Assembly (NCBI RefSeq): GCF_005144745.1
Contig: NZ_SWKK01000008.1
Location: 186,001 to 250,000 of the forward strand
DNA: 64,000 nt
DNA from: Flavobacterium sp. ASW18X
Lineage (GTDB): Bacteria > Bacteroidota > Bacteroidia > Flavobacteriales > Flavobacteriaceae
Reading direction: 5' to 3'
Below, in pieces: positions 8,750 to 18,801 of this stretch. Positions within the stretch are counted from its first letter, which is position 1, and each line of letters begins with the position of its first letter. Below the pieces are notes generated by a model. That model saw only the letters and a list, made by a program, of their open reading frames with translations, made no database searches and had not been told where the DNA came from. The position numbers and the translations under genes are program-made.

Positions 8750-10393
8750 TTATTCTGCGTTTTGGTCTAGTGTAATTTTTCCTTTAGAAACACTTTCTGC
8801 TAGTACTAAAGCATTATAGGCGTTCACCATTTTGCCAGATTTAGAAACATTGCTAAAGGGTCTATTTTTAGAAGGGTCATTAGCTAAAATAACATTGGTT
8901 TTAGTGGTAACCCCAGATTGCATGATAATTTGCTTTACTTGGTTGGCTTTAAGATTTGGATAATGTGATTTTATAAGTGCTGCAACACCAGCGACAGCAG
9001 GGGCAGCCATAGAGGTGCCACCTTCAAATTTATAAGCGTTAGAAGGTATGGTAGAATAAATTTCTGCCCCAGGAGCAAAAACATCTACGTTTGCACTGCC
9101 ATAGTTAGAAAAACCAGCTACCATTTTAGAACCGTATTTTGGAGCCAAAGCACCAACGGTAATTACGTTATCTGTAAATTCTTTACCGCCGTATTTATGG
9201 TCGTTGGGGTAATTGGTATTGGTGGCATCATCCAAATCGTTACCGTCATTACCTGCGGCATGTACAATTAGAACATTTTTAGAAGCAGCGTACGCTAAAG
9301 CCTCATATACCCATTCTGCTTTAGGAGAAAAAGATTTACCAAAACTACAGTTGATAATTTCTGCACCATTGTCTACTGCATACCTTATGCCTAATGCAAT
9401 GTCTTTATCATATTCATCACCATTTGGTACTGCTCTTATGCTCATAATTTTTACATTATTGGCCACACCATTAACCCCCTTACCATTGTTTCTTACAGCA
9501 GCAATGATACCTGCTACATGGGTGCCGTGAGATTCGTCTTCTACACGATTATTAGGATTGCCATTGCCGTAACCTAAATCTGTAATATCGTAAGGATTAT
9601 CACCTACGATTTCTCTACCGTTATAATCTACATTGATGTTATAATTTAGTTTTTCTGTAAAGTAGGTGACGGCTCCATTAAGTTCTTTGAGTACGTCTTT
9701 TACATTTTCTCCATTTTGGAAAACAAAGTTTAAAACAGATGCTGCTTGCTGTAGTTGCTCGCTATCCGCTTTAACTTTCATTACCTCTTCTTTGGTATAC
9801 GTTTCCTTGCCCAGTTTCTCTTTCATGACCATATCAGCCTGAGTAACTACTTGCAATATTTGTTCGTACTGTTGCTTACTTTGGATAGTTTCTGCTTTTT
9901 CCTTTTCTAACAGAGACTTTGCCTTAGCCAAGGAAGATGCATCACCCAGATTTAAACGAAGCATACGTGCATATTCTAGTTGCTCGTTATAAGATTCTCC
10001 TAAAAAGTTATAACCGTGAATATCATCTACATACCCATTGTTATCATCATCCTTACCATTATTTGGAATTTCATCGGTATTGGTCCACAAAACGGGTTTT
10101 AAATCCTCATGTTCTAAGTCCATCCCAGAATCTAAAACTGCGACAATTACGGTTTTCCCTTTTTTACCGTTTAGCAATTCTGCATAAGCTCTGTCTACAC
10201 TCATGCCTGGAATGGTATCCTTAATTAAATCTTTATGCCCCCAAGATTTTTTTTCTACATCGGTTAAGTCGGCAACTTTTAGTGGTAAGGTGTCTATATT
10301 TTCTACAGGTGTAGAAACTAAGGTAGTAGAACCACAACCTACCAATGTTAAACCAGCAAAAAGTGGCAATAGGGGTTTTACAATTTTTATCAT
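8750..10393 (-). CDS. S8 family subtilisin-like peptidase, lipoprotein
   Basis: This 547-residue protease has a lipoprotein signal (LPLFAGLTLVGCGS, lipidated Cys at about 20), so it should be anchored to a membrane on the periplasmic side. The catalytic triad is D88 (VAVLDSGMD), H289 (SHGTHVAG, first His) and S461 (GGTSMAAP), with the oxyanion Asn in AAGNDGND. Between D88 and H289 there is an unusually long insertion (about 130-270) rich in charged helix-forming residues, a feature of the Bacteroidota group. It sits 18 bases after a metallo-hydrolase gene and one base before an M1 aminopeptidase gene, suggesting a secreted peptide-degrading operon. Confidence 0.94.
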   Translation of the reverse strand: MIKIVKPLLPLFAGLTLVGCGSTTLVSTPVENIDTLPLKVADLTDVEKKSWGHKDLIKDTIPGMSVDRAYAELLNGKKGKTVIVAVLDSGMDLEHEDLKPVLWTNTDEIPNNGKDDDNNGYVDDIHGYNFLGESYNEQLEYARMLRLNLGDASSLAKAKSLLEKEKAETIQSKQQYEQILQVVTQADMVMKEKLGKETYTKEEVMKVKADSEQLQQAASVLNFVFQNGENVKDVLKELNGAVTYFTEKLNYNINVDYNGREIVGDNPYDITDLGYGNGNPNNRVEDESHGTHVAGIIAAVRNNGKGVNGVANNVKIMSIRAVPNGDEYDKDIALGIRYAVDNGAEIINCSFGKSFSPKAEWVYEALAYAASKNVLIVHAAGNDGNDLDDATNTNYPNDHKYGGKEFTDNVITVGALAPKYGSKMVAGFSNYGSANVDVFAPGAEIYSTIPSNAYKFEGGTSMAAPAVAGVAALIKSHYPNLKANQVKQIIMQSGVTTKTNVILANDPSKNRPFSNVSKSGKMVNAYNALVLAESVSKGKITLDQNAE

Positions 10394-10411
10394 GTTAGTG
10401 TTAGTTTAAAA

Positions 10412-11275
10412 TTATTCATTAAATAGTTCGTCAAAACTATAAGTTTGATTTAAGCGTACGCCCTTTTCTGTTTGCTTTAAGGTGCAGATTTCATTATGGG
10501 CATCGTGCTCAAAGAAAATGTAGAGATTATCCGCTACAGCTTTTTGCAAAAATGCATCCTTTTCTTTTAAGGTAAGCAAAGGTCTAGTATCGTAGCCCAT
10601 AACGTAGGGTAAAGGAATATGGCCTACCGTGGCAAATAAATCTGCCATAAAAACAATTTTTTTGCCCTTGTAGGTAAGTTGGGGCAACATTTGTTTTTCT
10701 GTATGACCATCAAAAAAATAGATGCCAAAGTTGAGCTCTGATTGCTGCTGAAATGTCTCTCCTGTTCGCTCAATAAAATGCAATTGACCACTTTTTTGCA
10801 TGGGCAAAAGATTTTCTTTTAAAAATGAGGCCTTTTCTCTTGCATTTGGCTCCGTTGCCCACTGCCAATGCGCCTTGTTAGTCCAGAACTTAGCATTTTT
10901 AAAGGCTGGCTCGTAGCCAGTATGGTCCTTGTTCCATTGTATACAACCTCCGCAATGGTCAAAGTGTAGATGTGTTAAAAACACGTCTGTAACATCTTCC
11001 ATGGTAAAACCATGATTAGCCAAAGACTTGGCAATACTATCATCTCCCCAACGGTTGTAGTAGCTAAAAAATTTGTCAGATTGCTTATCACCCAAACCAG
11101 TATCTATGAGGGTTAAGCGGTCTCCATCTTCAATTAAAAGGCTTCTTGCTCCAATATCTATTTGGTTATTGGCATCTGCAGGATTCGTCTTTTGCCAAAT
11201 ACTTTTAGGAACCACGCCAAACATGGCGCCACCATCTAACTTAAAATTTCCAGTTTCTATGGGGTATAGAGTCAT
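10412..11275 (-). CDS. MBL-fold metallo-hydrolase
   Basis: This is a metallo-beta-lactamase-fold hydrolase of about 287 residues. The metal-binding motif THLHFDHCGG is present, followed by the downstream His in FFDGHTEKQ and the Asp in VFMADLF. No signal peptide is seen if translation starts at the ATG at 11275 (MTLYPIETGNF), which I prefer to the ORF extension to 11302 because the extension reads as spacer. The family includes lactonase-like enzymes (AHL lactonase, YtnP) and general hydrolases; the substrate cannot be decided here. It is probably the first gene of an operon with the S8 and M1 peptidases (18 and 1 base gaps). Confidence 0.87.
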   Translation of the reverse strand: MTLYPIETGNFKLDGGAMFGVVPKSIWQKTNPADANNQIDIGARSLLIEDGDRLTLIDTGLGDKQSDKFFSYYNRWGDDSIAKSLANHGFTMEDVTDVFLTHLHFDHCGGCIQWNKDHTGYEPAFKNAKFWTNKAHWQWATEPNAREKASFLKENLLPMQKSGQLHFIERTGETFQQQSELNFGIYFFDGHTEKQMLPQLTYKGKKIVFMADLFATVGHIPLPYVMGYDTRPLLTLKEKDAFLQKAVADNLYIFFEHDAHNEICTLKQTEKGVRLNQTYSFDELFNE

Positions 11276-11465
11276 GCAGTAAATACTAAAAATGACGCAC
11301 AAAATAAGAAACCGCGATCTAAAGACCGTAAAAACCCAACTTTATTATTTCTTTTTTAACAAAAGGTAAAGATAGATTTATAAGCTCAATGCAAAAAGTG
11401 TATTCCACAAGTTTGAAGATATACGAAATTAAAAGAAAAACCCTATTTTACCAAAAAATCTAAAA

Positions 11466-13331
11466 ATGGTTGAATTAGCCGGAATAATTATACTTGGAAT
11501 CATTGCACAATGGGTAGCCTGGCGTTTAAAATTACCAGCTATTTTACCCTTGATTCTTATAGGATTACTAGTTGGGCCAATAGCTTCTTTGTACACGGAA
11601 GACCATTTAAAACTTATTGAACCTATTTGGAACGGCGAGAAAGGACTATTTCCCGGAGAAGGATTGTATTATTTTGTGTCTTTGGCTATTAGTATTATAC
11701 TGTTTGAAGGTGGACTTACGCTTAAACGCTCAGAAATTGCCAATGTAGGACCTGTGATTACAAAGCTAATCACTATTGGATCTGTAGTTACATTCTTTGG
11801 TGCTGGGGTGGCAGCACATTATATTTTTGAATTGTCTTGGCAGCTTTCTTTTTTGTTCTCTGCCTTAATTATAGTTACCGGACCAACTGTTATAACTCCA
11901 ATTTTAAGGAATATTCCACTAAAAAAGGATATATCTACTGTTTTAAAGTGGGAAGGTATTTTGATTGATCCAATTGGGGCATTGGTAGCGGTTTTGGTAT
12001 TTGAATTTATAAGTGTGGGAGAAGGTTCTGGATATACCCAAACTGCACTAATAGAGTTTGGTAAAATTATTCTTTTTGGGACTACGTTTGGCTTTACGTT
12101 TGCACATGCTTTAGCATTTGCAATAAAACGAAATTTTATACCGCATTATTTAATGAATGTGGTATCACTCTCTGCGGTACTATTGGTCTTTGTAGAATCG
12201 GATCTTTTTGCGCACGAATCTGGATTATTAGCCGTGGTGGTAATGGGTATGGTTTTAGGGAATATGAATCTGCCTAATTTAAAAGAGTTGCTTTACTTTA
12301 AGGAATCACTGAGTGTATTATTGATTTCTATTTTATTTATTCTTTTAGCTGCTAATATTAACATTCAAGATTTAGAGCTTTTAATGTCCTGGAATACGGT
12401 TTGGTTATTTGCTATTGTGGTATTCTTAGTTAGGCCTATAGGGGTATTTTTAAGTACTCAAGGATCCAATTTAAAACTAAAAGAAAAGTTGTTTATAAGT
12501 TGGGTTGGTCCAAGAGGTATTGTTGCGGCGGGTATTGCTTCTTTATTTGGATCTAAACTTTTAGCCAAAGGAGAACCAGGAGCAGAATATATAACTCCCT
12601 TGGTTTTTATGATTGTTTTAGGAACTGTTCTTTTAAATGCGACAACAGCGCGGGTTTTTGCACGTTTGGTAGGCGTTTTCTTGACTAAATCTGAAGGTAT
12701 TTTAATTGTTGGTGCTTCTAAAGTTTCTAGATTAATTGCGAGCTATTTAAAAAAGAATAAAAGACACGTAGTTCTTATAGACAGTAATCAATCTAACATA
12801 GATAAAGCTAAAAAGTTGGGTCTAGAAGCATTTGTGGCTAATATTTATTCTGACACGCTAGTAGATAATATTGAGCTCAATGATATGGGATATTTAATGG
12901 CTTTAACAGGAAACTCAGACATCAATAAGTTTGCTATTGATAAGTTTACCGCACAATTTGGTGAAAATGGTGCATTTAGATTGGTAGATACGGATGAAAT
13001 GAGTAATCCGGATAACAATCCTAAAGAAGGATTGTTCTCTCATACAGATGATTTTATCAAACTAACAGAAACGGCCCGTAAAAATGCTACTATTCATGAA
13101 GTAGAAATAAAGGATAGGGAACATTATGAAGCTATGATAGAATTGACGAAGGCAGACAATGATATAATTCCTATTTTTCTAAAAGAACCAGATGGAGATT
13201 TAACTATTATCCCTTCTTTTAGTAAAGAATTCACCAATATTAAAGAGGGTAGTAAGCTGGTGTATTTAGGGAAAGAATTCACTTTTACAGAAGAGCAGCA
13301 AAACAAAGAATTAAATTCGGAAATAGAATAA
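11466..13331 (+). CDS. Cation:proton antiporter with RCK (TrkA-N) domain
   Basis: This 621-residue protein has about 12 hydrophobic segments in residues 1-405, typical of a CPA-family Na+(K+)/H+ antiporter (for example LFEGGLTLKRSEI and SWVGPRGIVAAGIASLFG). A cytoplasmic TrkA-N domain follows, beginning LIVGASKVSRLIASYL, with the acidic VVLIDSN that closes the nucleotide-binding fold, and then a C-terminal RCK-C-like region. It should exchange Na+ or K+ for protons across the inner membrane under control of a bound dinucleotide or ligand. It is a single-gene transcript facing lepA, with a shared terminator between the two. Confidence 0.9.
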   Translation: MVELAGIIILGIIAQWVAWRLKLPAILPLILIGLLVGPIASLYTEDHLKLIEPIWNGEKGLFPGEGLYYFVSLAISIILFEGGLTLKRSEIANVGPVITKLITIGSVVTFFGAGVAAHYIFELSWQLSFLFSALIIVTGPTVITPILRNIPLKKDISTVLKWEGILIDPIGALVAVLVFEFISVGEGSGYTQTALIEFGKIILFGTTFGFTFAHALAFAIKRNFIPHYLMNVVSLSAVLLVFVESDLFAHESGLLAVVVMGMVLGNMNLPNLKELLYFKESLSVLLISILFILLAANINIQDLELLMSWNTVWLFAIVVFLVRPIGVFLSTQGSNLKLKEKLFISWVGPRGIVAAGIASLFGSKLLAKGEPGAEYITPLVFMIVLGTVLLNATTARVFARLVGVFLTKSEGILIVGASKVSRLIASYLKKNKRHVVLIDSNQSNIDKAKKLGLEAFVANIYSDTLVDNIELNDMGYLMALTGNSDINKFAIDKFTAQFGENGAFRLVDTDEMSNPDNNPKEGLFSHTDDFIKLTETARKNATIHEVEIKDREHYEAMIELTKADNDIIPIFLKEPDGDLTIIPSFSKEFTNIKEGSKLVYLGKEFTFTEEQQNKELNSEIE

Positions 13332-13335
13332 AAGC

Positions 13336-13363
13336 AAAAAGCGACGAAATTTCGTCGCTTTTT
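13336..13363. terminator. Bidirectional rho-independent terminator
   Basis: A perfect palindrome has an 18-base core (GCGACGAAATTTCGTCGC) flanked by five A on the left and five T on the right. It lies between the converging antiporter and lepA genes and can end transcripts from both sides. Confidence 0.9.
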
Positions 13364-13365
13364 AA

Positions 13366-15162
13366 TTAATCGTTCAGTTTAAGTACTGCCATAAATGCTT
13401 GTTGCGGTATTTCTACGTTACCCACTTGGCGCATACGTTTTTTACCTTTCTTTTGTTTTTCTAACAGTTTTCTTTTTCTAGAGATGTCTCCACCATAACA
13501 TTTTGCAGTTACATCTTTCCTAAGTGCTTTGATTGTTTCTCTAGAAATAATCTTAGCGCCAATAGCCGCTTGTATCGGAATATCAAATTGTTGTCTCGGG
13601 ATAAGCTCTTTTAGTTTTTCGCACATTTTTTTACCAATGGTTTGTGCGTTATCAAAATGTACCAAAGCAGATAAAGCATCTACTGGTTGTGCATTCAACA
13701 AAATATCTACTCGCACCAATTTAGATGCTCGCATACCAATAGGTGTATAATCAAAAGATGCGTATCCTTTAGAAACAGTTTTTAATCGATCGTAAAAATC
13801 GAAAACAATTTCTGCCAGAGGCATGTCAAAAGACAACTCCACACGTTCTGGAGTTAAGTAAGTCTGATTGGTAATTTGCCCTCTTTTATCTATACACAAG
13901 GACATTACATTACCTACAAAATCAGATTTAGTAATAATTGTTGCTTTTATATAAGGTTCCTCTACACGGTCTAAGGTAGAAGGATCTGGTAAATCTGAAG
14001 GATTATTTACAATTACAATCTGGTCGGTATTCTTTGTTGTAAAGGCGTGGTAACTAACATTGGGTACGGTGGTAATTACCGTCATATCAAATTCGCGCTC
14101 CAAACGCTCTTGAATAATTTCCATGTGTAACATGCCTAGGAATCCACAACGGAATCCAAATCCAAGTGCCGCACTACTTTCTGGTGCAAAAACCAAAGAA
14201 GCATCATTTAACTGCAATTTCTCCATTGAAGACCGTAGCTCTTCAAAATCCTCTGTATCAACCGGATAAATACCAGCAAAAACCATTGGTTTTACATCTT
14301 CAAAACCAGCGATTGCTTTTTCAGAAGGGTTTTCCGTCAGGGTTATCGTGTCACCTACTTTTACCTCACGGGCATCTTTTATACCTGTTATTAAATAACC
14401 AACATCACCAGTAGAAATTTTTTGCTTAGGATGTTGAACAAGTTTAAGTGTCCCAATTTCATCTGCAAAATAAGACTTTCCTGTGGCCATGAACTTAATT
14501 TTCTGCCCCTTCTTAAGTTCTCCATTTAAAATTCTAAAGTAAGTTTCTACCCCTCTAAACGGATTGTAAACCGAATCAAAAACTAGAGCTTGTAATGGCG
14601 CTTCTACCGTTCCTGTTGGTGATGGAATACGTTCTATGATAGCAGAAAGTATTTCTTCAATGCCTAGTCCTGTTTTGGCACTAGCAGGGATAACATCCTC
14701 TGGTGCACAACCTAACAAATCTACAATGTCATCTGTAACTTCTTCTGGATTAGCACTAGGTAGGTCAACTTTGTTGAGAACAGGAATAATTTCTAGGTCG
14801 TTCTCCAATGCTAAATACAAATTAGATATGGTCTGGGCTTGTATACTTTGCGCTGCATCTACCACTAAAAGTGCTCCTTCACAGGCAGCGATAGACCTAG
14901 AAACTTCATAAGAAAAATCTACGTGTCCAGGGGTGTCTATCAAATTCAACACATAAGTTTCACCTTGATAAACGTATTCCATTTGTATAGCGTGACTCTT
15001 AATAGTAATACCACGCTCCCGCTCTAGGTCCATACTATCTAGCAACTGATCTTGCTTTTCCCTTTCAGTTACAGAACCAGTAAAATCTAATAGTCTATCT
15101 GCCAAGGTACTTTTACCATGGTCAATATGTGCAATGATGCAAAAATTACGAATATGCTTCAT
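13366..15162 (-). CDS. lepA: Elongation factor 4 (back-translocating GTPase LepA)
   Basis: This 598-residue translational GTPase acts on stalled or mistranslocated ribosomes. The G1 loop [16 protein letters not shown], the switch II segment [12 protein letters not shown] and NKVDLPSA (G4) are present near the N-terminus. The EF4-specific C-terminal domain contains [20 protein letters not shown] and ends soon after [12 protein letters not shown]. Length and C-terminal sequence distinguish LepA from EF-G and TypA. It is encoded alone, with a -7-like element upstream. Confidence 0.97.
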   Translation of the reverse strand: MKHIRNFCIIAHIDHGKSTLADRLLDFTGSVTEREKQDQLLDSMDLERERGITIKSHAIQMEYVYQGETYVLNLIDTPGHVDFSYEVSRSIAACEGALLVVDAAQSIQAQTISNLYLALENDLEIIPVLNKVDLPSANPEEVTDDIVDLLGCAPEDVIPASAKTGLGIEEILSAIIERIPSPTGTVEAPLQALVFDSVYNPFRGVETYFRILNGELKKGQKIKFMATGKSYFADEIGTLKLVQHPKQKISTGDVGYLITGIKDAREVKVGDTITLTENPSEKAIAGFEDVKPMVFAGIYPVDTEDFEELRSSMEKLQLNDASLVFAPESSAALGFGFRCGFLGMLHMEIIQERLEREFDMTVITTVPNVSYHAFTTKNTDQIVIVNNPSDLPDPSTLDRVEEPYIKATIITKSDFVGNVMSLCIDKRGQITNQTYLTPERVELSFDMPLAEIVFDFYDRLKTVSKGYASFDYTPIGMRASKLVRVDILLNAQPVDALSALVHFDNAQTIGKKMCEKLKELIPRQQFDIPIQAAIGAKIISRETIKALRKDVTAKCYGGDISRKRKLLEKQKKGKKRMRQVGNVEIPQQAFMAVLKLND

Positions 15163-15184
15163 TCAACGAATGATTTTTAGAGGG

Positions 15185-15192
15185 CAAAGATA
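15185..15192 (-). promoter_or_regulatory. Putative -7 box of the lepA promoter
   Basis: TATCTTTG on the minus strand matches the Bacteroidota -7 consensus TAnnTTTG and lies about 22 bases upstream of the lepA start. No convincing -33 TTTG is seen at the expected distance. Confidence 0.5.
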
Positions 15193-15295
15193 CTACAAGG
15201 TAGTTGTGTTCTAATCTTTTTTAAGAAATTACCGATAAAAATTAGGTTAAAAAAGCTTTTAGGAATCTTAAACCTTGAAATAATTGTTCTGTTTT

Positions 15296-15323
15296 TTTGA
15301 ACGACTTATATTCATTAGATTTG
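15296..15323 (+). promoter_or_regulatory. Putative promoter of the outer-membrane receptor gene
   Basis: TTTG at 15296-15299 and TAGATTTG at 15316-15323 match the Bacteroidota -33/-7 consensus. The 16-base spacing is a little short. The next gene starts at 15345. Confidence 0.5.
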
Positions 15324-15344
15324 AGTGTTAACCACTAATCAAAT

Positions 15345-17762
15345 ATGCTAAACCTACGTTATGCCCTTTTATTGGGCCTTTTTTTGGGTACTAAAGTCCT
15401 TCTTTCTCAAGAATATAAATTACATGGCGAGATAATTAATGCCCAGGCAGAACGGGTTCCGTTTGCCAATGTTCTTATGTATAAAGCGAAGGATACTAGT
15501 TACATAGGCGGAGTATCTGCAGATGAGAATGGAAAATTCTTATTCCAGGCCGTAAAGAGTGATAGTATTTTGGTAAGGGCTAGTTATGTAGGGTTGTATT
15601 CGGAATATATTTTTCATTTTTTAAGTAAGGATTACAATCTTGGAGCTATTATATTAGAAAGCGATACAAATGAGTTAGAGGAAGTGGTGGTTTCCCAGAA
15701 AAGACCAACGGTAAATCGATTAGCAGATAGGCTTGTTTTTAACGTAGAGAACACGGTTGTATCTTCTGGAGACAGCTGGAGTATATTAAGGAATACTCCA
15801 GGGGTAATAGAAAATCAAGGAAACTTATTAGTAAAAGGTAAGAAAGCTTCTATTTATATCAATAATAGAAAAGTGCATTTGTCAGAAAACGAATTACAAG
15901 ATTTATTGGAGGGTTATTCTGGTGTTAACATAAAAGCAGTAGAAGTGATGGCTACTCCACCATCTAATTATGATGCAAATTCAGGAGCAATTATCAATAT
16001 TGTAACAAGTAAAGGATTAGTTGCAGGTTATAAGGGTAGTGTTAACGGTAGTTATACGCAAGCGGTATTCCCTAAATATTCTTTAGGAACAAGTCACTAT
16101 TATCAAACCGAAAAAGTAAATGTTTTCGCTAATTATAATTTTAGTCCTAAAAAGGAAATATTTAGATCAGACACAGGTGTTAACTATAAAGATGAAAATA
16201 ATGAGACGTATTCTAGTTGGTTTAGCAATTCTGATGTAATTACGAAGTCAAGAGTACATAATTTAAATACATCTTTGGACTACACAATAGATGAAAACAA
16301 TAAATTAAACTTTACCTCTAATGTGGTCATAGACCCAAACAAAAAGAATAATCGCTTACTAGATGCATTTATATTTAACCGTAATAATACTTTAGATTCT
16401 ACATTTACTTCATTAAGAGAGGTTAATTCTGATAGACTGAACATTGCACTAGATGGTACTTATGAGCGTAATTTTACAAAATTAGGCAGTAAATTAACTT
16501 TAAATGCACATATTACAAGCTTTGATCATAGTCAAACCCAAAATCTTGGATCCAATTATTTTTCACCATCTGGAAACTTAACACGTTCATTTAGTTTTAC
16601 CACAGAAGAGGAACAAGACATAACAATCTTTACATCTCAATTAGATTATGAACAGCCTATAGGATCTGGTTCTATTGAAACAGGAATTAAATTTGCAGGA
16701 ATAAATTCTGACAACCTTGTGGATTATAATAATTTTCAAGGAGAAGATCAAAATGTTACGGCTGCGCTATCTGATAATTTTGAATATGATGAAAAGGTTT
16801 ATGCAGCTTATCTTACTTACATTAATTCTTGGGATAAATTTTCTGCCAAAATTGGTGTAAGGGGAGAATATACAGATGCGGTAGGTAATAGCTTATCCTT
16901 GGGTCAGCAAAATAATCAGAATTTTTTTGAATTATTTCCATCCGTGTTTTTAACCTATGCACCAAACGAGAATAATAGCTTTTCCATAGATTATAATAGA
17001 GGAGTAACAAGGCCTAAATATCAAGATTTAAATCCATTTAGGTTATTTATTAATGAAAATGACTTTAGAGAGGGTAACCCTAATTTAGTGCCACACTTCA
17101 CTAACAATTTCAATTTTAATTATACCATAAATGGAGAATACTTTATAGATTTTTATTACAGAGACAACGGAGCCTATATTAGTCCGTTGGAGTTTCAAGA
17201 CAATGAATTAAGAATAAAGAAAACGATAAACCAGAATGTATTAGAAAGCACTTCTTACGGATTAGATTTCACGGTTAGTAAATCGTTGTTAAGTTCTTGG
17301 TACTTTTACGGCTATGCTTCTTTATTTTACGAAGACGAAACATTTTTGGCTATCGAGAGCGGTAACGTTCCATATAAAAATAAAGTTGATGGAGTTTATT
17401 TGTATTTAGGTAATTATTTAACCTTATCTAAAGACGGTTCTTTTACTGGAGAAATATCCTTAACACATCTTTCAGAATTCATTTTTGGCTCCTATGTACA
17501 GTCTGCCACAACCAATTTAAATATAGGTTTTAGAAAAAATTTATGGAAAAATAGAGCCAGCATTTCAGTACAAATTGAAGATGTACTTAAAAAAGCAAAT
17601 CCTAGGATGACTTCTAAATACCTAAATCAAGATAACTATTATTATTCCCGGGAAGAAACTAGATTTTTAAGACTAGGCTTTACCTATAATTTTGGTAATT
17701 ACAGATTATCAAATAATGAAAGGGCCATTAATAAAAATGAACGCGACCGTTTAAAGGATTAA
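15345..17762 (+). CDS. TonB-dependent receptor-like outer-membrane beta-barrel protein
   Basis: This 805-residue protein has an N-terminal signal peptide (MLNLRYALLLGLFLGTKVLLSQ) followed by a carboxypeptidase-regulatory-like beta-sandwich (about 25-105), a plug-like domain (about 110-225, containing ILRNTPGVI and ATPPSNYDANSGAIINIVTSKG), and a long beta-barrel region to the C-terminus. The arrangement matches the Bacteroidota outer-membrane family with OMP_b-brl_3-type barrels, which resemble TonB-dependent receptors. The substrate is unknown; no SusD partner is adjacent. The last residues (INKNERDRLKD) do not show the usual terminal aromatic residue. Confidence 0.87.
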   Translation: MLNLRYALLLGLFLGTKVLLSQEYKLHGEIINAQAERVPFANVLMYKAKDTSYIGGVSADENGKFLFQAVKSDSILVRASYVGLYSEYIFHFLSKDYNLGAIILESDTNELEEVVVSQKRPTVNRLADRLVFNVENTVVSSGDSWSILRNTPGVIENQGNLLVKGKKASIYINNRKVHLSENELQDLLEGYSGVNIKAVEVMATPPSNYDANSGAIINIVTSKGLVAGYKGSVNGSYTQAVFPKYSLGTSHYYQTEKVNVFANYNFSPKKEIFRSDTGVNYKDENNETYSSWFSNSDVITKSRVHNLNTSLDYTIDENNKLNFTSNVVIDPNKKNNRLLDAFIFNRNNTLDSTFTSLREVNSDRLNIALDGTYERNFTKLGSKLTLNAHITSFDHSQTQNLGSNYFSPSGNLTRSFSFTTEEEQDITIFTSQLDYEQPIGSGSIETGIKFAGINSDNLVDYNNFQGEDQNVTAALSDNFEYDEKVYAAYLTYINSWDKFSAKIGVRGEYTDAVGNSLSLGQQNNQNFFELFPSVFLTYAPNENNSFSIDYNRGVTRPKYQDLNPFRLFINENDFREGNPNLVPHFTNNFNFNYTINGEYFIDFYYRDNGAYISPLEFQDNELRIKKTINQNVLESTSYGLDFTVSKSLLSSWYFYGYASLFYEDETFLAIESGNVPYKNKVDGVYLYLGNYLTLSKDGSFTGEISLTHLSEFIFGSYVQSATTNLNIGFRKNLWKNRASISVQIEDVLKKANPRMTSKYLNQDNYYYSREETRFLRLGFTYNFGNYRLSNNERAINKNERDRLKD

Positions 17763-17781
17763 GTATTCTATTGGTTTTTTG

Positions 17782-17789
17782 TAATTTTG
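17782..17789 (+). promoter_or_regulatory. Putative -7 box upstream of dusB
   Basis: TAATTTTG is an exact match to TAnnTTTG, 19 bases upstream of the dusB start. A good -33 TTTG is not evident. Confidence 0.5.
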
Positions 17790-17808
17790 CTTTCCAAAAA
17801 AAAGAAAA

Positions 17809-18801
17809 TTGCCAAAAATAGGAAACATACAACTGCCTGATTTTCCGCTACTTCTTGCTCCCATGGAAGATGTTAGTGACCCGCCATTTAGAGCGCTATG
17901 CAAGGAAAATGGTGCAGACGTGGTGTATACAGAATTCATTTCGTCAGAAGGGTTGATTAGAGACGCCGCTAAAAGCGTTATGAAATTAGATATCTATGAG
18001 AAAGAACGCCCAGTAGGTATACAGATTTTTGGTTCGGAATTAGATTCTATGTTAGAAGCGGTAGATATTGTGGAGAAATCTAATCCAGATATAATAGATA
18101 TCAATTTTGGTTGCCCTGTTAAAAAAGTGGTTTGTAAAAATGCAGGAGCAGGCATTTTAAGAGATATTCCTTTAATGGTTAAGCTCACGGAGGCTATGGT
18201 AAAGCGTACCAAACTACCTGTAACTGTTAAAACTAGATTAGGTTGGGATAGCAACACTATAAAAATTGTTGAGGTTGCGGAACGCTTACAAGACGTGGGT
18301 ATAAAAGCATTGTCCATTCATGGCAGAACCCGTGTTCAAATGTATAAAGGCCAAGCAGATTGGAAACCTATAGCAGCGGTTAAAAACAATCCTAGAATGT
18401 ATATACCCATTTTTGGCAATGGAGATGTGGATACACCAGAAGCTGCAGTACGAATGCGAGATGATTTTGGTCTAGACGGAGCTATGATAGGCAGAGCTAG
18501 TATTGGCAATCCATGGTTTTTTAATCAGGTTAAGCATTATTTTAAAACAGGTGAACATCTACCATCACCAAATATGGCGGAGAGGGTAGAAGCGGCACGC
18601 AGACATTTACAAATGTCTATTGATTGGAAGGGTGAAAAACTAGGCGTTTTTGAAACACGCCGGCATTATACCAACTATTTTAAAGGTATTCCACATTTTA
18701 AAGAATATAGAATGAAGATGGTTACTAGTGATGATGCTTCGGATGTGTTCGATGTCTTTGAGGAGGTTCTAGATAAATTTGGTGACCATCAATTTGCTTA
18801 A
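17809..18801 (+). CDS. dusB: tRNA-dihydrouridine synthase
   Basis: This 330-residue FMN-dependent enzyme reduces uridine to dihydrouridine in tRNA D-loops. Family motifs are clear: APMEDVSDPPFRALC at the N-terminus, DINFGCPVKKVVCKNAG with the catalytic Cys, VKTRLGWD, IHGRTRVQMYKG, and GAMIGRASIGNPWFF, followed by a C-terminal helical domain. It starts at a TTG codon (17809), preceded at 20-27 bases by a -7 box; no ATG fits the conserved N-terminus. The stop overlaps the stop of the convergent permease gene in a shared TTAA. DusB-type assignment rests on overall similarity. Confidence 0.93.
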   Translation: MPKIGNIQLPDFPLLLAPMEDVSDPPFRALCKENGADVVYTEFISSEGLIRDAAKSVMKLDIYEKERPVGIQIFGSELDSMLEAVDIVEKSNPDIIDINFGCPVKKVVCKNAGAGILRDIPLMVKLTEAMVKRTKLPVTVKTRLGWDSNTIKIVEVAERLQDVGIKALSIHGRTRVQMYKGQADWKPIAAVKNNPRMYIPIFGNGDVDTPEAAVRMRDDFGLDGAMIGRASIGNPWFFNQVKHYFKTGEHLPSPNMAERVEAARRHLQMSIDWKGEKLGVFETRRHYTNYFKGIPHFKEYRMKMVTSDDASDVFDVFEEVLDKFGDHQFA